NCBI RefSeq assembly: GCF_005434965.1
Contig: NZ_SKCI01000001.1
Location: 828,952 to 892,951 of the forward strand
Direction: 5' to 3'
DNA: 64,000 bases
From: Marimonas lutisalis
GTDB lineage: Bacteria > Pseudomonadota > Alphaproteobacteria > Rhodobacterales > Rhodobacteraceae
The position numbers and the translations under genes are program-made. Positions 46,527 through 57,693 of the stretch are shown in pieces (positions within the stretch are counted from its first letter, which is position 1; each line of letters begins with the position of its first letter). The notes under the pieces were generated by a model, which was not told the DNA's origin, did not search any database, and saw nothing but the letters and a program-made list of their open reading frames with translations.

Positions 46527-47362
46527 CGCTGGCTTCTGGCCATGAAGGCCAGCCGTTCGAACAGGTGCACATCCTGTTCGTTTTTCAGAAGCGCGCCGTG
46601 CAGCTTGGGCAGGGCGGTCTTGCCGTCGCGCTTGAGATCCTCGGGGTCGAGATCCTCGGCCAGCAGCAGCTTGAGCCAGTCGAGCACTTCGGACGTGGAA
46701 GGTTTCTTCTTGAGCCCCGGGGTTTCGCGGACTTCGTAGAACTGGGTCAGCGCCGTGGTCAGGAGCTTTTCCTTCACGCCGGGGTGGTGGACCTCGACGA
46801 TCTGGCGCATCGTATCGTGATCGGGAAACGCGATGTAGTGGAAGAAACAGCGGCGCAGGAAGGCGTCGGGCAGTTCCTTTTCGTTGTTCGAGGTGATGAT
46901 CACGATCGGACGCTGGCGGGCCTTGATCGTCTCGCCGGTCTCGTAGACGAAGAATTCCATCCGGTCGAGTTCCTGCAGAAGGTCATTGGGGAACTCGATA
47001 TCGGCCTTGTCGATCTCGTCGATCAGCAGCACGACCTTTTCGTCGGCCTCGAAGGCCTCCCAAAGCTTGCCCTTCTTGATGTAGTTCTTCACGTCATGCA
47101 CGCGCTCGTCGCCGAGCTGGCTGTCGCGCAGGCGGCTGACGGCATCGTACTCGTAAAGGCCCTGCTGGGCCTTGGTGGTGGACTTGATGTTCCATTCGAT
47201 CATCCGAAGCCCCAGCGCGCCGGCGACCTGGCGGGCCAGCTCGGTCTTGCCTGTGCCGGGCTCGCCCTTGACCAGGAGCGGGCGTTCCAGTGTCACCGCG
47301 GCGTTGACCGCGACCTTGAGGTCATCGGTGGCGACGTAGGACTCGGTTCCTTCGAATTTCAT
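46523..47362 (-). CDS. MoxR-type AAA+ ATPase
   Basis: A 279-residue ATPase: Walker A in LLVKGEPGTGKTELA, Walker B in VVLLIDEIDKADIEFPNDLL, sensor region in RPIVIITSNNEKELPDAFLRRC, and a C-terminal lid. MoxR proteins act as chaperones that load cofactors or activate partners, usually with a VWA-domain protein coded next door. No VWA gene follows here; a protease gene does. The start MKFEGTESY was chosen over longer in-frame starts by family fit. Confidence 0.9.
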   Translation of the reverse strand: MKFEGTESYVATDDLKVAVNAAVTLERPLLVKGEPGTGKTELARQVAGALGLRMIEWNIKSTTKAQQGLYEYDAVSRLRDSQLGDERVHDVKNYIKKGKLWEAFEADEKVVLLIDEIDKADIEFPNDLLQELDRMEFFVYETGETIKARQRPIVIITSNNEKELPDAFLRRCFFHYIAFPDHDTMRQIVEVHHPGVKEKLLTTALTQFYEVRETPGLKKKPSTSEVLDWLKLLLAEDLDPEDLKRDGKTALPKLHGALLKNEQDVHLFERLAFMARSQR

Positions 47363-47575
47363 CGGCGCGTTCCATTTCCTTTGTGCAGATTTCGGCGGCA
47401 CCCTAATGCAGTCATAATCCTACCGCAATGCACTGATAAAAGGCGGTTCGGACCACAGCTTTCATAATCCTCCGGAAAGGTGTTTTCGGGTAGTGACAAT
47501 CCCTTGGGAGGGGAGTAAGAGGCAGGCGCGAGAGGGGAGCCAATGAACCAACTTGGCAAAACTGAGGGAGCGGAG

Positions 47576-47998
47576 ATGAAAGCGGAGAACTTTCTGCCAG
47601 AGGACTACCGTCCGGCCGAAGACGAGCCTTTCATGAATGAACGCCAGATGGAATATTTCCGGCGCAAACTGTTGGCCTGGAAGGCCGAAATCCTGGATGA
47701 CAGCCGCGACACGATCGAAGGGCTGCAGGAAAGCACCCGCAACATACCGGACGTGGCCGACCGCGCCAGCGAAGAGACCGATCGTGCGCTGGAACTGCGC
47801 ACCCGCGACCGCCAGCGCAAGCTGGTCGCGAAGATCGACTCGGCGCTGCGCCGCATCGACGAGGGCGAATACGGTTACTGCGAAGTGACCGGTGAGCCGA
47901 TCAGCCTGAAACGACTGGACGCGCGCCCGATCGCGACGATGAGCCTGGAAGCGCAGGAGCGCCACGAGCGCCGCGAGAAGGTGCACCGCGACGACTGA
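47576..47998 (+). CDS. dksA: DksA-type RNA polymerase-binding protein with reduced zinc finger
   Basis: A 140-residue protein with the DksA build: N-terminal segment (NFLPEDYRPAEDEPFMNERQ), coiled coil with the tip (DVADRASEETDRALELRTRDRQ) and a C-terminal finger. The finger reads YCEVTGEPISLKRLDARPIATMS, keeping only one of the four zinc cysteines; such cysteine-poor DksA forms are known in Rhodobacter. It acts on RNA polymerase with ppGpp in the stringent response. The ATG at 47543, 11 codons upstream, also has a good ribosome site and may be used. Confidence 0.93.
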   Translation: MKAENFLPEDYRPAEDEPFMNERQMEYFRRKLLAWKAEILDDSRDTIEGLQESTRNIPDVADRASEETDRALELRTRDRQRKLVAKIDSALRRIDEGEYGYCEVTGEPISLKRLDARPIATMSLEAQERHERREKVHRDD

Positions 47999-48025
47999 TC
48001 GCGGGCAGAGCGACGAAATGACCGG

Positions 48026-48052
48026 CGCCGGGGCTTTCGCTCCGGCGTTTTT
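48026..48052 (+). terminator. Rho-independent terminator after dksA
   Basis: CGCCGG, loop around GGCTTTCGCT, CCGGCG and then TTTTTC, about 30 bases past the dksA stop. Confidence 0.8.
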
Positions 48053-48069
48053 CGTTTCACTGTGCGGGC

Positions 48070-49242
48070 ATGAGTGAATTGCAGGGCATGACAGCCATCG
48101 TTGTGGGCGGTGGTATTGGCGGTCTGGCGGCGGCGCGGGCGCTGGCGTTGCGCGGCGCGCATGTGAGCGTGCTGGAGCAGGCGCCCGAGATCAGCGAAGT
48201 GGGCGCCGGCCTGCAGATCAGCCCCAACGGTTTTGCCGTGCTGCGCGCGCTGGGACTGGGCGAGGCGCTGGAGAGGCACGGGGCGGTGCCGGCCGGGGCC
48301 GTCCAGCTGAAGGATTACCGCGGCGCCGCGGTGGCGCGGCTGGACCTGAGCCTGCTGGAGAACCGGAACTACTATTTCATTCACCGCGCCGACCTGATCG
48401 GCCTTCTGGAGGAAGGCGCACGGGCGGCGGGTGTCAGCATCCGGCTGGGCAAGCGCGTGATCGAGATCGCCGACGGTGCGCGGCCGGTGGTGACGCTGGA
48501 AGGCGGAGAGACGCGGGACGCCGACTTGCTGGTCGGCGCCGACGGTGTGAAATCGAAGCTGCGCCCGGTTCTGAACGGCGAGGAGACACCGTTTTTCACC
48601 GGGCAGGTGGCCTGGCGGTCGGTGATTCCCAACAGCATGGGGCGCGGTTCCGAGGCCTGGGTGCATATGGGACCGGGGCGGCACCTGGTGAGCTATCCGC
48701 TGCGCAGTGGCACGCTCTTGAACCTCGTGGCGGTCGAGGAGCGGCGCGGCTGGACCGAGGAGGGCTGGAACCGGCGCGACGACGTGGCCAACCTGCGCGA
48801 TGCCTTCGCCGATTTCGGCGCAGACGTGCAGACCATGCTGGGCGCGGTCGAGGAGACCTATCTGTGGGGGCTGTTCCGCCACGCGGTGGCGGAACACTGG
48901 CACGGGCAGGCGGTGGCGCTGCTGGGCGATGCCGCGCATCCGACGCTGCCGTTCCTGGCGCAGGGGGCGAACATGGCGCTGGAGGATGCCTGGGTTCTGG
49001 CGCATGCGCTGGCGCGTGCCGACACGGTGCCGGCGGGCCTGGCCGCCTATCAGGAGCGCCGTCGCCCGCGGGCCGAACGGGTGATCAACACCGCCACCGA
49101 CAACGCGTGGAAATATCACCTGAAATTCCCGCCGCTGCGGTTTGCCGCCCATTCGGTTCTGCGGTTGGGCAGCCGGATCGCGCCGGGCCGGATGATGCGG
49201 CAGTTCGACTGGCTTTACGGGCATGACGTGACCAAAGGCTGA
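48070..49242 (+). CDS. FAD-dependent monooxygenase (salicylate hydroxylase-like)
   Basis: A 390-residue flavoprotein of the aromatic hydroxylase class A. It has VVGGGIGGLAAARALALRG (ADP-binding), EVGAGLQISPNG, LLVGADGVKSKLR (DG motif) and LLGDAAHPTLPFLAQGANMALEDA (GD motif). Members add one hydroxyl to rings such as salicylate or 3-hydroxybenzoate; the substrate cannot be set from sequence. No ring-cleavage genes are nearby. Confidence 0.87.
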   Translation: MSELQGMTAIVVGGGIGGLAAARALALRGAHVSVLEQAPEISEVGAGLQISPNGFAVLRALGLGEALERHGAVPAGAVQLKDYRGAAVARLDLSLLENRNYYFIHRADLIGLLEEGARAAGVSIRLGKRVIEIADGARPVVTLEGGETRDADLLVGADGVKSKLRPVLNGEETPFFTGQVAWRSVIPNSMGRGSEAWVHMGPGRHLVSYPLRSGTLLNLVAVEERRGWTEEGWNRRDDVANLRDAFADFGADVQTMLGAVEETYLWGLFRHAVAEHWHGQAVALLGDAAHPTLPFLAQGANMALEDAWVLAHALARADTVPAGLAAYQERRRPRAERVINTATDNAWKYHLKFPPLRFAAHSVLRLGSRIAPGRMMRQFDWLYGHDVTKG

Positions 49243-49247
49243 TGCGG

Positions 49248-49268
49248 CCCGCCCCGGTGGGCGGGTTT
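49248..49268 (+). terminator. Likely terminator after FAD monooxygenase gene
   Basis: CCCGCCC, loop CGGT, GGGCGGG, then TTTG: a perfect seven-pair GC stem with a short T-run, directly after the stop codon. Confidence 0.55.
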
Positions 49269-49274
49269 GCGGGA

Positions 49275-49694
49275 TCACGCGATATCGAAGCCCGGCGGCG
49301 CAAGGATGAAATGTTCGAACATGAACCCGGGGCTGACGGTGCAGCCCGCCAGCGTGTAATCGCCGGTGGTTTCGGCCCGCTGCCAGTGGCCCGGCGGCAC
49401 GATCAGCTGCGGCGCCTGACCGGCAAAGAGATCGAGGCCGAGCATTTGATCGTGGCGCGGACCGGTATCCGAGGGCGCGGTGGACAGGAGTAGCGGCGCG
49501 CCGCGGTAGAAATGCCAGATCTCGGCGCTGTCGACCTTGTGCCAGTGGCTGCTTTCGCCGGCGCGGAGCAGGAAGTAGATGCAGGTACCGGCGGGACGAT
49601 CCCAGCCATCGGCGACCCAGGTCTGGCGGTAATGCCCGCCTTCGGGATGCGGTTCGAGCCCCAGATGGGCGATGATCTCGTCGGCTTCGCTCAT
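49275..49694 (-). CDS. Cupin family protein (DUF985)
   Basis: A 139-residue cupin. HPEGGHYRQTW at the start, SHWHKVDSAEIWHFYRGAPL and VPPGHWQRAE with SPGFMFEHFILA are the DUF985/cupin_5 pattern, with His and Glu in metal-binding places. The function is unknown, although some relatives are sugar epimerase-like. Its start overlaps the HAD gene stop by four bases, and these two with the GNAT gene upstream form a compact unit. Confidence 0.87.
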   Translation of the reverse strand: MSEADEIIAHLGLEPHPEGGHYRQTWVADGWDRPAGTCIYFLLRAGESSHWHKVDSAEIWHFYRGAPLLLSTAPSDTGPRHDQMLGLDLFAGQAPQLIVPPGHWQRAETTGDYTLAGCTVSPGFMFEHFILAPPGFDIA

Positions 49695-50365
49695 GCCAGC
49701 CTGGCCGCGAGATCGTTGAAATCGGCCGCGACGATATCCCAGTCGCCATCTGGGGCGAGATCGGTTGCCTGGTCCGGCCCGTGTTCGGTGAGGCGCGGCA
49801 CGAAAGCGGTTCTGAGGCCTGCAGCACGCGCGGCATGCAGATCGCCATTGTGGGCGGCTACCATCATCACCTGGTCGGGCGGCAGGCGCAGCGCGGCGCA
49901 GGAGGCAAGGTAGACCTGCGGCTTGGGCTTGTAATCCTGTGCGATCTCGGCGCCGAGGATGCAATCCCACGGCAGGCGGGCATAACGCGCGAGCCGCGTC
50001 ATCAAAGCGATCGAGCCGTTAGAGCAGGACGCGATGATGCGGGTTTCGCGCAGCTTTTCGAGGCCGGGCACGGTGTCGGGCCAGGGATCGAGCCGTTCCC
50101 ACGCCGTGTTCAGGCTGTCGGGGGCGGTGACGCCAAAGCGCCGGGCCACGCGGTGCAGGTTTTCGAGATGCAGATCGTCGAGCGCCACGTAGCCGCGTCC
50201 ACCTTCGCGGATGCGGGCCATGGCGGGATCATACTCGGCCCGCCAGGCATCGGCGAAGGCCAGCGCGTCGATACCGGGCAGGGTGGCGGCGACATCGCGC
50301 GCGACAGAGCTGCGCCAGTCGACGCAGGTGCCGAAGACATCGAAGATGAGGGCGTGAAGGGTCAT
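49691..50365 (-). CDS. HAD type II haloacid dehalogenase-like hydrolase
   Basis: A 224-residue HAD hydrolase. It has FDVFGTCVDWRSSVARD (nucleophile Asp and the DWR stretch of haloacid dehalogenases), CSNGS (motif II Ser), the motif III Lys in DYKPKPQVYL and VAAHNGDLHAARAAGLRTAFV. The form is that of L-2-haloacid dehalogenase, though many such proteins have other substrates. Start and stop overlap both neighbours by four bases. Confidence 0.87.
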   Translation of the reverse strand: MTLHALIFDVFGTCVDWRSSVARDVAATLPGIDALAFADAWRAEYDPAMARIREGGRGYVALDDLHLENLHRVARRFGVTAPDSLNTAWERLDPWPDTVPGLEKLRETRIIASCSNGSIALMTRLARYARLPWDCILGAEIAQDYKPKPQVYLASCAALRLPPDQVMMVAAHNGDLHAARAAGLRTAFVPRLTEHGPDQATDLAPDGDWDIVAADFNDLAARLA

Positions 50366-50871
50366 AGCGGACGCTCGAAATAGCGGATGAAGGGCGCGTA
50401 GTCGGCGCCCATGTCGTTGAAGGGCTCACAGGGAACAAAGCCGAGCTTGCCGTAAAGTTCAATCGCTTCGGTGAGCCAGACGAGCGTATCGAGGATTGCG
50501 CGGCGATAGCCATCGGCGCGGGCCCGGGCCAGCGCCGCGCGCACAAGCGCGGCGGCAATGCCGCGTCCACGTGCATGAGGTTGGACGTAGAGGCGTTTGA
50601 TTTCGCAGGTTTTCCCGCCGACGCCATGGGTCATGCAGCAGCCAACGGGCCGATGATCGAGATAGGCCAGGAAAATGGTTCCCTGCGGGCGAGCGTGCAG
50701 GCGCGGGAGGGAAAAGAGAAACGCCTCGAACGCGGCCGAGGCGTAATACGTTTCGATGATCTCGGGCTTTGCCACGCGCTGAATGAGGAAGTCGCGGTAG
50801 TTGCGGCACAGGTGCCGCACGGCGGCCTGTTCGGTGAGCGAGCTGACCTGGCGCAGGGCGATGTCATTCAT
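50362..50871 (-). CDS. GNAT family N-acetyltransferase
   Basis: A 169-residue acetyltransferase. CEIKRLYVQPHARGRGIAAALVRAAL contains the acetyl-CoA loop (RGRGIA), followed by DTLVWLTEAIELYGKLGF. The start MNDIALRQVSSL was chosen; a longer frame would add a low-complexity stretch. It leads the GNAT-HAD-cupin unit. The substrate is unknown. Confidence 0.85.
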   Translation of the reverse strand: MNDIALRQVSSLTEQAAVRHLCRNYRDFLIQRVAKPEIIETYYASAAFEAFLFSLPRLHARPQGTIFLAYLDHRPVGCCMTHGVGGKTCEIKRLYVQPHARGRGIAAALVRAALARARADGYRRAILDTLVWLTEAIELYGKLGFVPCEPFNDMGADYAPFIRYFERPL

Positions 50872-50967
50872 GCGGGCGAGTCTAGCCGGAGGGGCGGGGT
50901 CGGAAAAGCGCCGCGTGGGTCTGCGCGCGATCTCTGCGCATCCGTGGCGTGCCGGCCACGGGGGCAG

Positions 50968-50997
50968 AAACGCAAACGCCCGCGCGGGTGGCGGGCG
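50968..50997 (-). terminator. Terminator after eno
   Basis: On the minus strand CGCCCGC, loop CACCCGC, GCGGGCG and then TTTGCGTTTC, about 37 bases past the eno stop. Confidence 0.65.
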
Positions 50998-51004
50998 TCG
51001 CAAT

Positions 51005-51024
51005 TGAGTATTTTTGCCAAGAAA
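51005..51024 (-). repeat. Repeated intergenic 20-mer, copy 1
   Basis: On the minus strand TTTCTTGGCAAAAATACTCA, between the eno stop and its terminator. The same 20 bases occur at 61942-61961 on the plus strand. Confidence 0.6.
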
Positions 51025-51033
51025 GACCGTCGG

Positions 51034-53773
<2,740 letters not shown>

Positions 53774-53781
53774 GCAGGCCT

Positions 53782-54972
53782 TCAGAGAGCGCGCGCCGCC
53801 GCGCGGCGCGGCAGCGACAGGACGAGCGCGAGGCCGATGGCGGCCATGGTGGCCAGCATCAGGAAGGCCAACCGGTAGCTGTCGGTCGTGTCGAATATCC
53901 AGCCCACGGCGATGGGGCCCAGCGAACCGCCGATGGTGCCGAAGAACAGGATCGTGCCGAAAATCGCCCCATGCGCGCGCATGCCGAAATATTCGGCCAC
54001 GGTGGGCGAGACCACGGTGAAGAGGCCGCCATGGCTGAACCCGTAGAACGCCACGACAAGGTAGAGCAGGCCATGCGCGGTGGTGGCGGCGAAGGCCAGC
54101 AGGCTGCCCAGCAGGATGGAAAAGCACATCAGGAAGGCACGCTTGCCGCCGATGCGGTCGGTCACGGTGCCGACGGTCAGCCGCCCGGCGATCGAGGTGG
54201 CGCCCAGAACCGAGAGCAGCGTGGAGGCGGTGGCAGTGCTCATCCCCAGGTCGGTGCCATGCACGGCAAGGTGCATGGGCACCGACATCATCGAGGGGAA
54301 AAACAGGAACTGGATCAGGCAAAGTGCCCAGAACACGCGGTCGCGGCGCACCTCAGCAAAGCTGTGGCCTGCGTCGGTGTTGGCGTTTTCGGGCGTGTCC
54401 CGTGGGGTTGGCGGGCTTTCCATCGAGCGGGCGGCGATGAGCAGCAGCACCAGCGCGGCGAGACCCAGAAACACCAGCGCCTGGCGCCAGCCATAGGCCA
54501 GAAGCAGCGCCGCGGCGATGGGGGGCATGGAGATCTGGCCGAGCGCCGTGCCGGTCTTGACCACACCCGACATGATGCCGCGGCGGCGTTCGAACCAGCG
54601 CGCGATGGTGCCGAGTGTGACCACGTCATGCGTGCCCAGGCCGAGCCCCATGAAAATGCCGAAGACCAGGAACATCTGCCAGGGCGCGGTGACCTGTGAC
54701 AGGAGCAGGAAGCCCACGGCATAGGCCGTGCCGGTGACGGTCAGAACCACGCGCGGGCCGAAGCGGTCGTTCAGGCGGCCGCCGGGGATGGCCAGCACGC
54801 CCATCATGAAGAACGAGAGTGCCGAGGCGCTGGAAATCAGCGTGCGGGACCAGCCGAATTCTTCCTGCAGCGGGTTGAAGAAGAGCCCGAAGGAAAACAG
54901 CAGCCCGATGATGGTAAACTGCGTGAGGCACGCGCCGAAGACGACCCGTGTGCGTGTTTCGATGTGCGGCAT
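53782..54972 (-). CDS. MFS transporter, monocarboxylate/oxalate-formate type
   Basis: A 396-residue, 12-span permease. The opening FGACLTQFTIIGLLFSFGLFFNPLQEEFGWSRT and the loop GGRLNDRFGPR fit MFS carriers of the MCT/OFA-like group, which move small organic acids with protons. A charged loop of about 30 residues (SPPTPRDTPENANTD) splits the two halves. It lies downstream of OsmC on the same strand, with 77 bases between. Confidence 0.85.
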   Translation of the reverse strand: MPHIETRTRVVFGACLTQFTIIGLLFSFGLFFNPLQEEFGWSRTLISSASALSFFMMGVLAIPGGRLNDRFGPRVVLTVTGTAYAVGFLLLSQVTAPWQMFLVFGIFMGLGLGTHDVVTLGTIARWFERRRGIMSGVVKTGTALGQISMPPIAAALLLAYGWRQALVFLGLAALVLLLIAARSMESPPTPRDTPENANTDAGHSFAEVRRDRVFWALCLIQFLFFPSMMSVPMHLAVHGTDLGMSTATASTLLSVLGATSIAGRLTVGTVTDRIGGKRAFLMCFSILLGSLLAFAATTAHGLLYLVVAFYGFSHGGLFTVVSPTVAEYFGMRAHGAIFGTILFFGTIGGSLGPIAVGWIFDTTDSYRLAFLMLATMAAIGLALVLSLPRRAAARAL

Positions 54973-55049
54973 GGCCGTCCCCCCTGTTGCGGGCGTATCG
55001 GAGCACGCGCCCGGGCAGGGGGCAAGCGGAACGTTCCGGCAAGACCGGC

Positions 55050-55457
55050 CTAGTCGACGATTTCGAAATCGTGGGTCAGGGTGGCCGTGGCCGCCATCAT
55101 CGCCGAGGCCGAGCAGTATTTCTCGATTGAGAGGCTGATCGCGCGTTCGACCTTGGCCGGGTTAAGATCGCGGCCCTTGACGATGAAATGCATGTGGATC
55201 TTCGTATAGACCTTTGGCTCGGTCTCGGCCCGGGTGGCGTCGATCTCGACCTCGACGCCTTGGACGGGTTCACGCCCGCGTTCAAGGATATGCACAACGT
55301 CATAGGCCGAGCAGCCACCGGTGCCCAGAAGCAGCAGTTCCATCGGACTGGGCCCGGGTTTCAACCCTTCGTAGGGCGCGCCAAAGGCAATGGTGTGGCC
55401 GCTTTCGGTCTGGCCCAGGAAGGTGCGGTTTTCTGCCCATTTGACGCGTGCTTTCAT
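55050..55457 (-). CDS. OsmC family protein
   Basis: A 135-residue OsmC/Ohr-fold protein. The two redox cysteines are in LGTGGCSAYDVVHIL and SIEKYCSASAMM. The fold reduces organic hydroperoxides; the sequence fits the YhfA-like branch more than Ohr. It is 18 bases downstream of the EamA gene, so they are probably cotranscribed. Confidence 0.88.
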   Translation of the reverse strand: MKARVKWAENRTFLGQTESGHTIAFGAPYEGLKPGPSPMELLLLGTGGCSAYDVVHILERGREPVQGVEVEIDATRAETEPKVYTKIHMHFIVKGRDLNPAKVERAISLSIEKYCSASAMMAATATLTHDFEIVD

Positions 55458-55475
55458 CGGTACTCTCCCGCTTCG

Positions 55476-56363
55476 TCAGTGTGTCTGGCGCGCGACGCGG
55501 CGGTTGAGCCGGGCTTCGCGCAGGAAGGAATAGAGGCCCGCGCCGATGGTGATGGCGCAGCCGAGATAGGTGAGCGCGTCCGGCCGCTCGCCGAAGATCA
55601 GATAGCCGATGGCGAGGGCAAAGAAAATCCGGCTGTAGCGGAACGGGGCCACGACCGAGATTTCGCCGGTGCGCATGGCCTGCACGATGCAGTAATAGCC
55701 AGAGGCGCCCAGACTGGCGGCCGCGACCATCAGCATACTGGAGGAGAGCGACATCGGCACCGGGCCGCCCTGAAGCATCATCCATGCCGCGCCGGAGGGC
55801 ACCAGCACGATCATCGCATAGGCCGCGATCCGGAGCGAGGGCGTGGAGGGCGGCATGAGGCGGGTGGAGACATCGCGCAGCGCCAGAAAGAGCATGCCCG
55901 CCACGGCCCAGAGCGCATTCGGATCGAACGCATCGGCGCCGGGGCGGATGATAACAAGCACGCCGGCAAAACCGATGGCAATGGCGCTCCAGCGCCGCCA
56001 ACCGACCTTTTCGCCCAGAAGCACCACGGCCAGGCCAGTCACCGCCAGCGGCGTGGCCTGCAGGATCGCCGAGGGGAGCGCGATGCCCACGGTAGACAGC
56101 GCGGTGAGAAAGCAGAACGTGCCCAGCACGTCGACGGTGTTGCGCATCAGAAGCGTGGGCGCGAAGAAATCGGCGGCGAAGACGCGCTTGCCCTGATAGC
56201 GCAGCAGCGCGGAGAAGATCAGTGCTCCGCCCAAGCCCAGGAACATCAATACCTGGCCCTTGGGCATCGCCTCGGCGCCCAGTTTCACGCAGGCATCAGT
56301 GGCGGCAAAGAACGCCATGGCCGTGATGATGAGCGCGATGCCGCGCAGGTTTTCGGAGTGCAT
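55476..56363 (-). CDS. EamA/DMT family transporter
   Basis: A 295-residue protein with ten hydrophobic spans in two EamA repeats (ALIITAMAFFAATDACVKLG at the start of the first, NALWAVAGMLFLALRDVSTRL in the second). These export metabolites or amino-acid-like compounds; the substrate is unknown. The start MHSENLRG was chosen because the longer in-frame sequence is Arg/Pro-rich and not family-like. Confidence 0.86.
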   Translation of the reverse strand: MHSENLRGIALIITAMAFFAATDACVKLGAEAMPKGQVLMFLGLGGALIFSALLRYQGKRVFAADFFAPTLLMRNTVDVLGTFCFLTALSTVGIALPSAILQATPLAVTGLAVVLLGEKVGWRRWSAIAIGFAGVLVIIRPGADAFDPNALWAVAGMLFLALRDVSTRLMPPSTPSLRIAAYAMIVLVPSGAAWMMLQGGPVPMSLSSSMLMVAAASLGASGYYCIVQAMRTGEISVVAPFRYSRIFFALAIGYLIFGERPDALTYLGCAITIGAGLYSFLREARLNRRVARQTH

Positions 56364-56751
56364 CGGGGGCCTTTCGGGTGCCGAATGTGGTCTCATTGGC
56401 CTCAAGCCACGGGATTGTCTAGGCCGATAGGGGAAAATCCCGATGGATTTGCCCGGGGGCCGTTGCGAGACCGCCGGCAATTCAGCCGGACCGGGCATCG
56501 GGGGACAGGTGCGACGCGGACCCGTTGCCGGGCTGGACACCGGAGCGGCGCAGCGAACCAGTCTGCCGCAAGACGGATGCCGCCTCCTGAAACCGGAAGC
56601 CCGGACCCCAAGGCGTGGCGGCATTCTGCCAAGGGATCGGCAAAGCTTCGCCGAGAGCGGCATTTGCCAAGTCCCGAACTCATTTCCGGCAAATTTTGAA
56701 CAACATCTGGGAGCCTTTTGAAACCGTCATGAAATCGTTAACGAGGCCGAC
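56364..56751. other. 388-base gap without a gene
   Basis: The stretch lies between the divergent EamA and hypothetical genes. Short open frames exist on both strands but have poor codon use and no ribosome sites. The last 60 bases turn AT-rich (near 56690-56740) and probably hold the promoter of the next gene. Nothing else was recognised. Confidence 0.4.
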
Positions 56752-57504
56752 ATGAGCGCGCAGTATTTCGGAGCCGTCACCGCCCTTCAATTCGACGTAT
56801 CGTCCAGTGAGTTGTTCAAGGAGATCGTCAATGACCTTGATGTTGCCTTCCGGCCCTACGGTCTGGCCCAACACGGCCCGAACTGGTGCGGCGATAACAT
56901 CGCGATCATCGGACGCGATAGTCTTCAACTCGTGCTTGGCTGGCTTCCCGCGAAATCGGATGGCGAGCCCAGCTACATGGTCCTGGCCGCAGGCCACGCG
57001 ACGGATGGTGGAAATCTTCTTGTCACCCGCGAAACCTGCGAGTTTGTCAGAGACGTGTTGGTGGGCCATCTGGCAAGCTACCTGACGTTCGACACGGTCT
57101 TTCGCGCTGACGCGACTCAACCCGTGGACGCGAATCTGGTCACGATCGTTGCGGAAATCCTGGATCGGGATTGCGCGGCCACGCTGCCGGACAGTTTGCC
57201 CGACTTCGACGATCACCCGCAGATGTTCAAGGAGGCGGGCACGCGAGAGATTCTGCCACCGTCCACGGCGCTTGAACCCGCCCGGTATCCTGCCTTTCAA
57301 GAACTCAATGACGTTGCCAATGACAACTGGAAGACGGACGTTTCCTCCGAGGAAGAAGCCTCTTTGCCGAAGCGCCTGACGATCTGTGCGCTGGGGGCCA
57401 CGATACTGATCCACACGCCTCCGGTTGGCGCGACGTTGTTGATCTATACGGCGCTCAGAGGGTTCTCCTCCTCCCAGCAGCAGCCCGGCCCGATCGCTGC
57501 CTGA
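56752..57504 (+). CDS. Hypothetical protein
   Basis: A 250-residue protein I do not recognise. GAGG lies eight bases before the ATG and codon use is normal. Residues about 1-120 look like a mixed alpha/beta domain (SSELFKEIVNDLDVAFRPYG, LQLVLGWLPAKSDGEP). Residues about 150-205 are acidic and likely flexible. Residues about 208-235 are hydrophobic (ICALGATILIHTPPVGATLLIYTAL), possibly one or two membrane spans near the C-terminus. There is no signal peptide, so a cytoplasmic domain with a C-terminal tail anchor is possible. It converges on fur across a 189-base gap. Confidence 0.7.
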   Translation: MSAQYFGAVTALQFDVSSSELFKEIVNDLDVAFRPYGLAQHGPNWCGDNIAIIGRDSLQLVLGWLPAKSDGEPSYMVLAAGHATDGGNLLVTRETCEFVRDVLVGHLASYLTFDTVFRADATQPVDANLVTIVAEILDRDCAATLPDSLPDFDDHPQMFKEAGTREILPPSTALEPARYPAFQELNDVANDNWKTDVSSEEEASLPKRLTICALGATILIHTPPVGATLLIYTALRGFSSSQQQPGPIAA

Positions 57505-57693
57505 GCCAGCGCGGAGTCGTGCGACACGCCGCCACCGACGGCAAGCGCATTTGACGAATCCCGGTCGGAGGGTTCGGCCCTTTCACGACGCCGGGACCTT
57601 GCGGCCAGGGCATGCCCTTGGTCGTGGGCGCGACCGCTTGCGGTGTTGCCTGGCGGTTCGCCGCGGGGACAAAACGGGGGAATTCTCGCCCGG

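Noticed and set aside
56402-56721. Short frames on both strands in the gap before the hypothetical gene
   Set aside because: Neither has a ribosome site, and the codon pattern and amino-acid composition look random.
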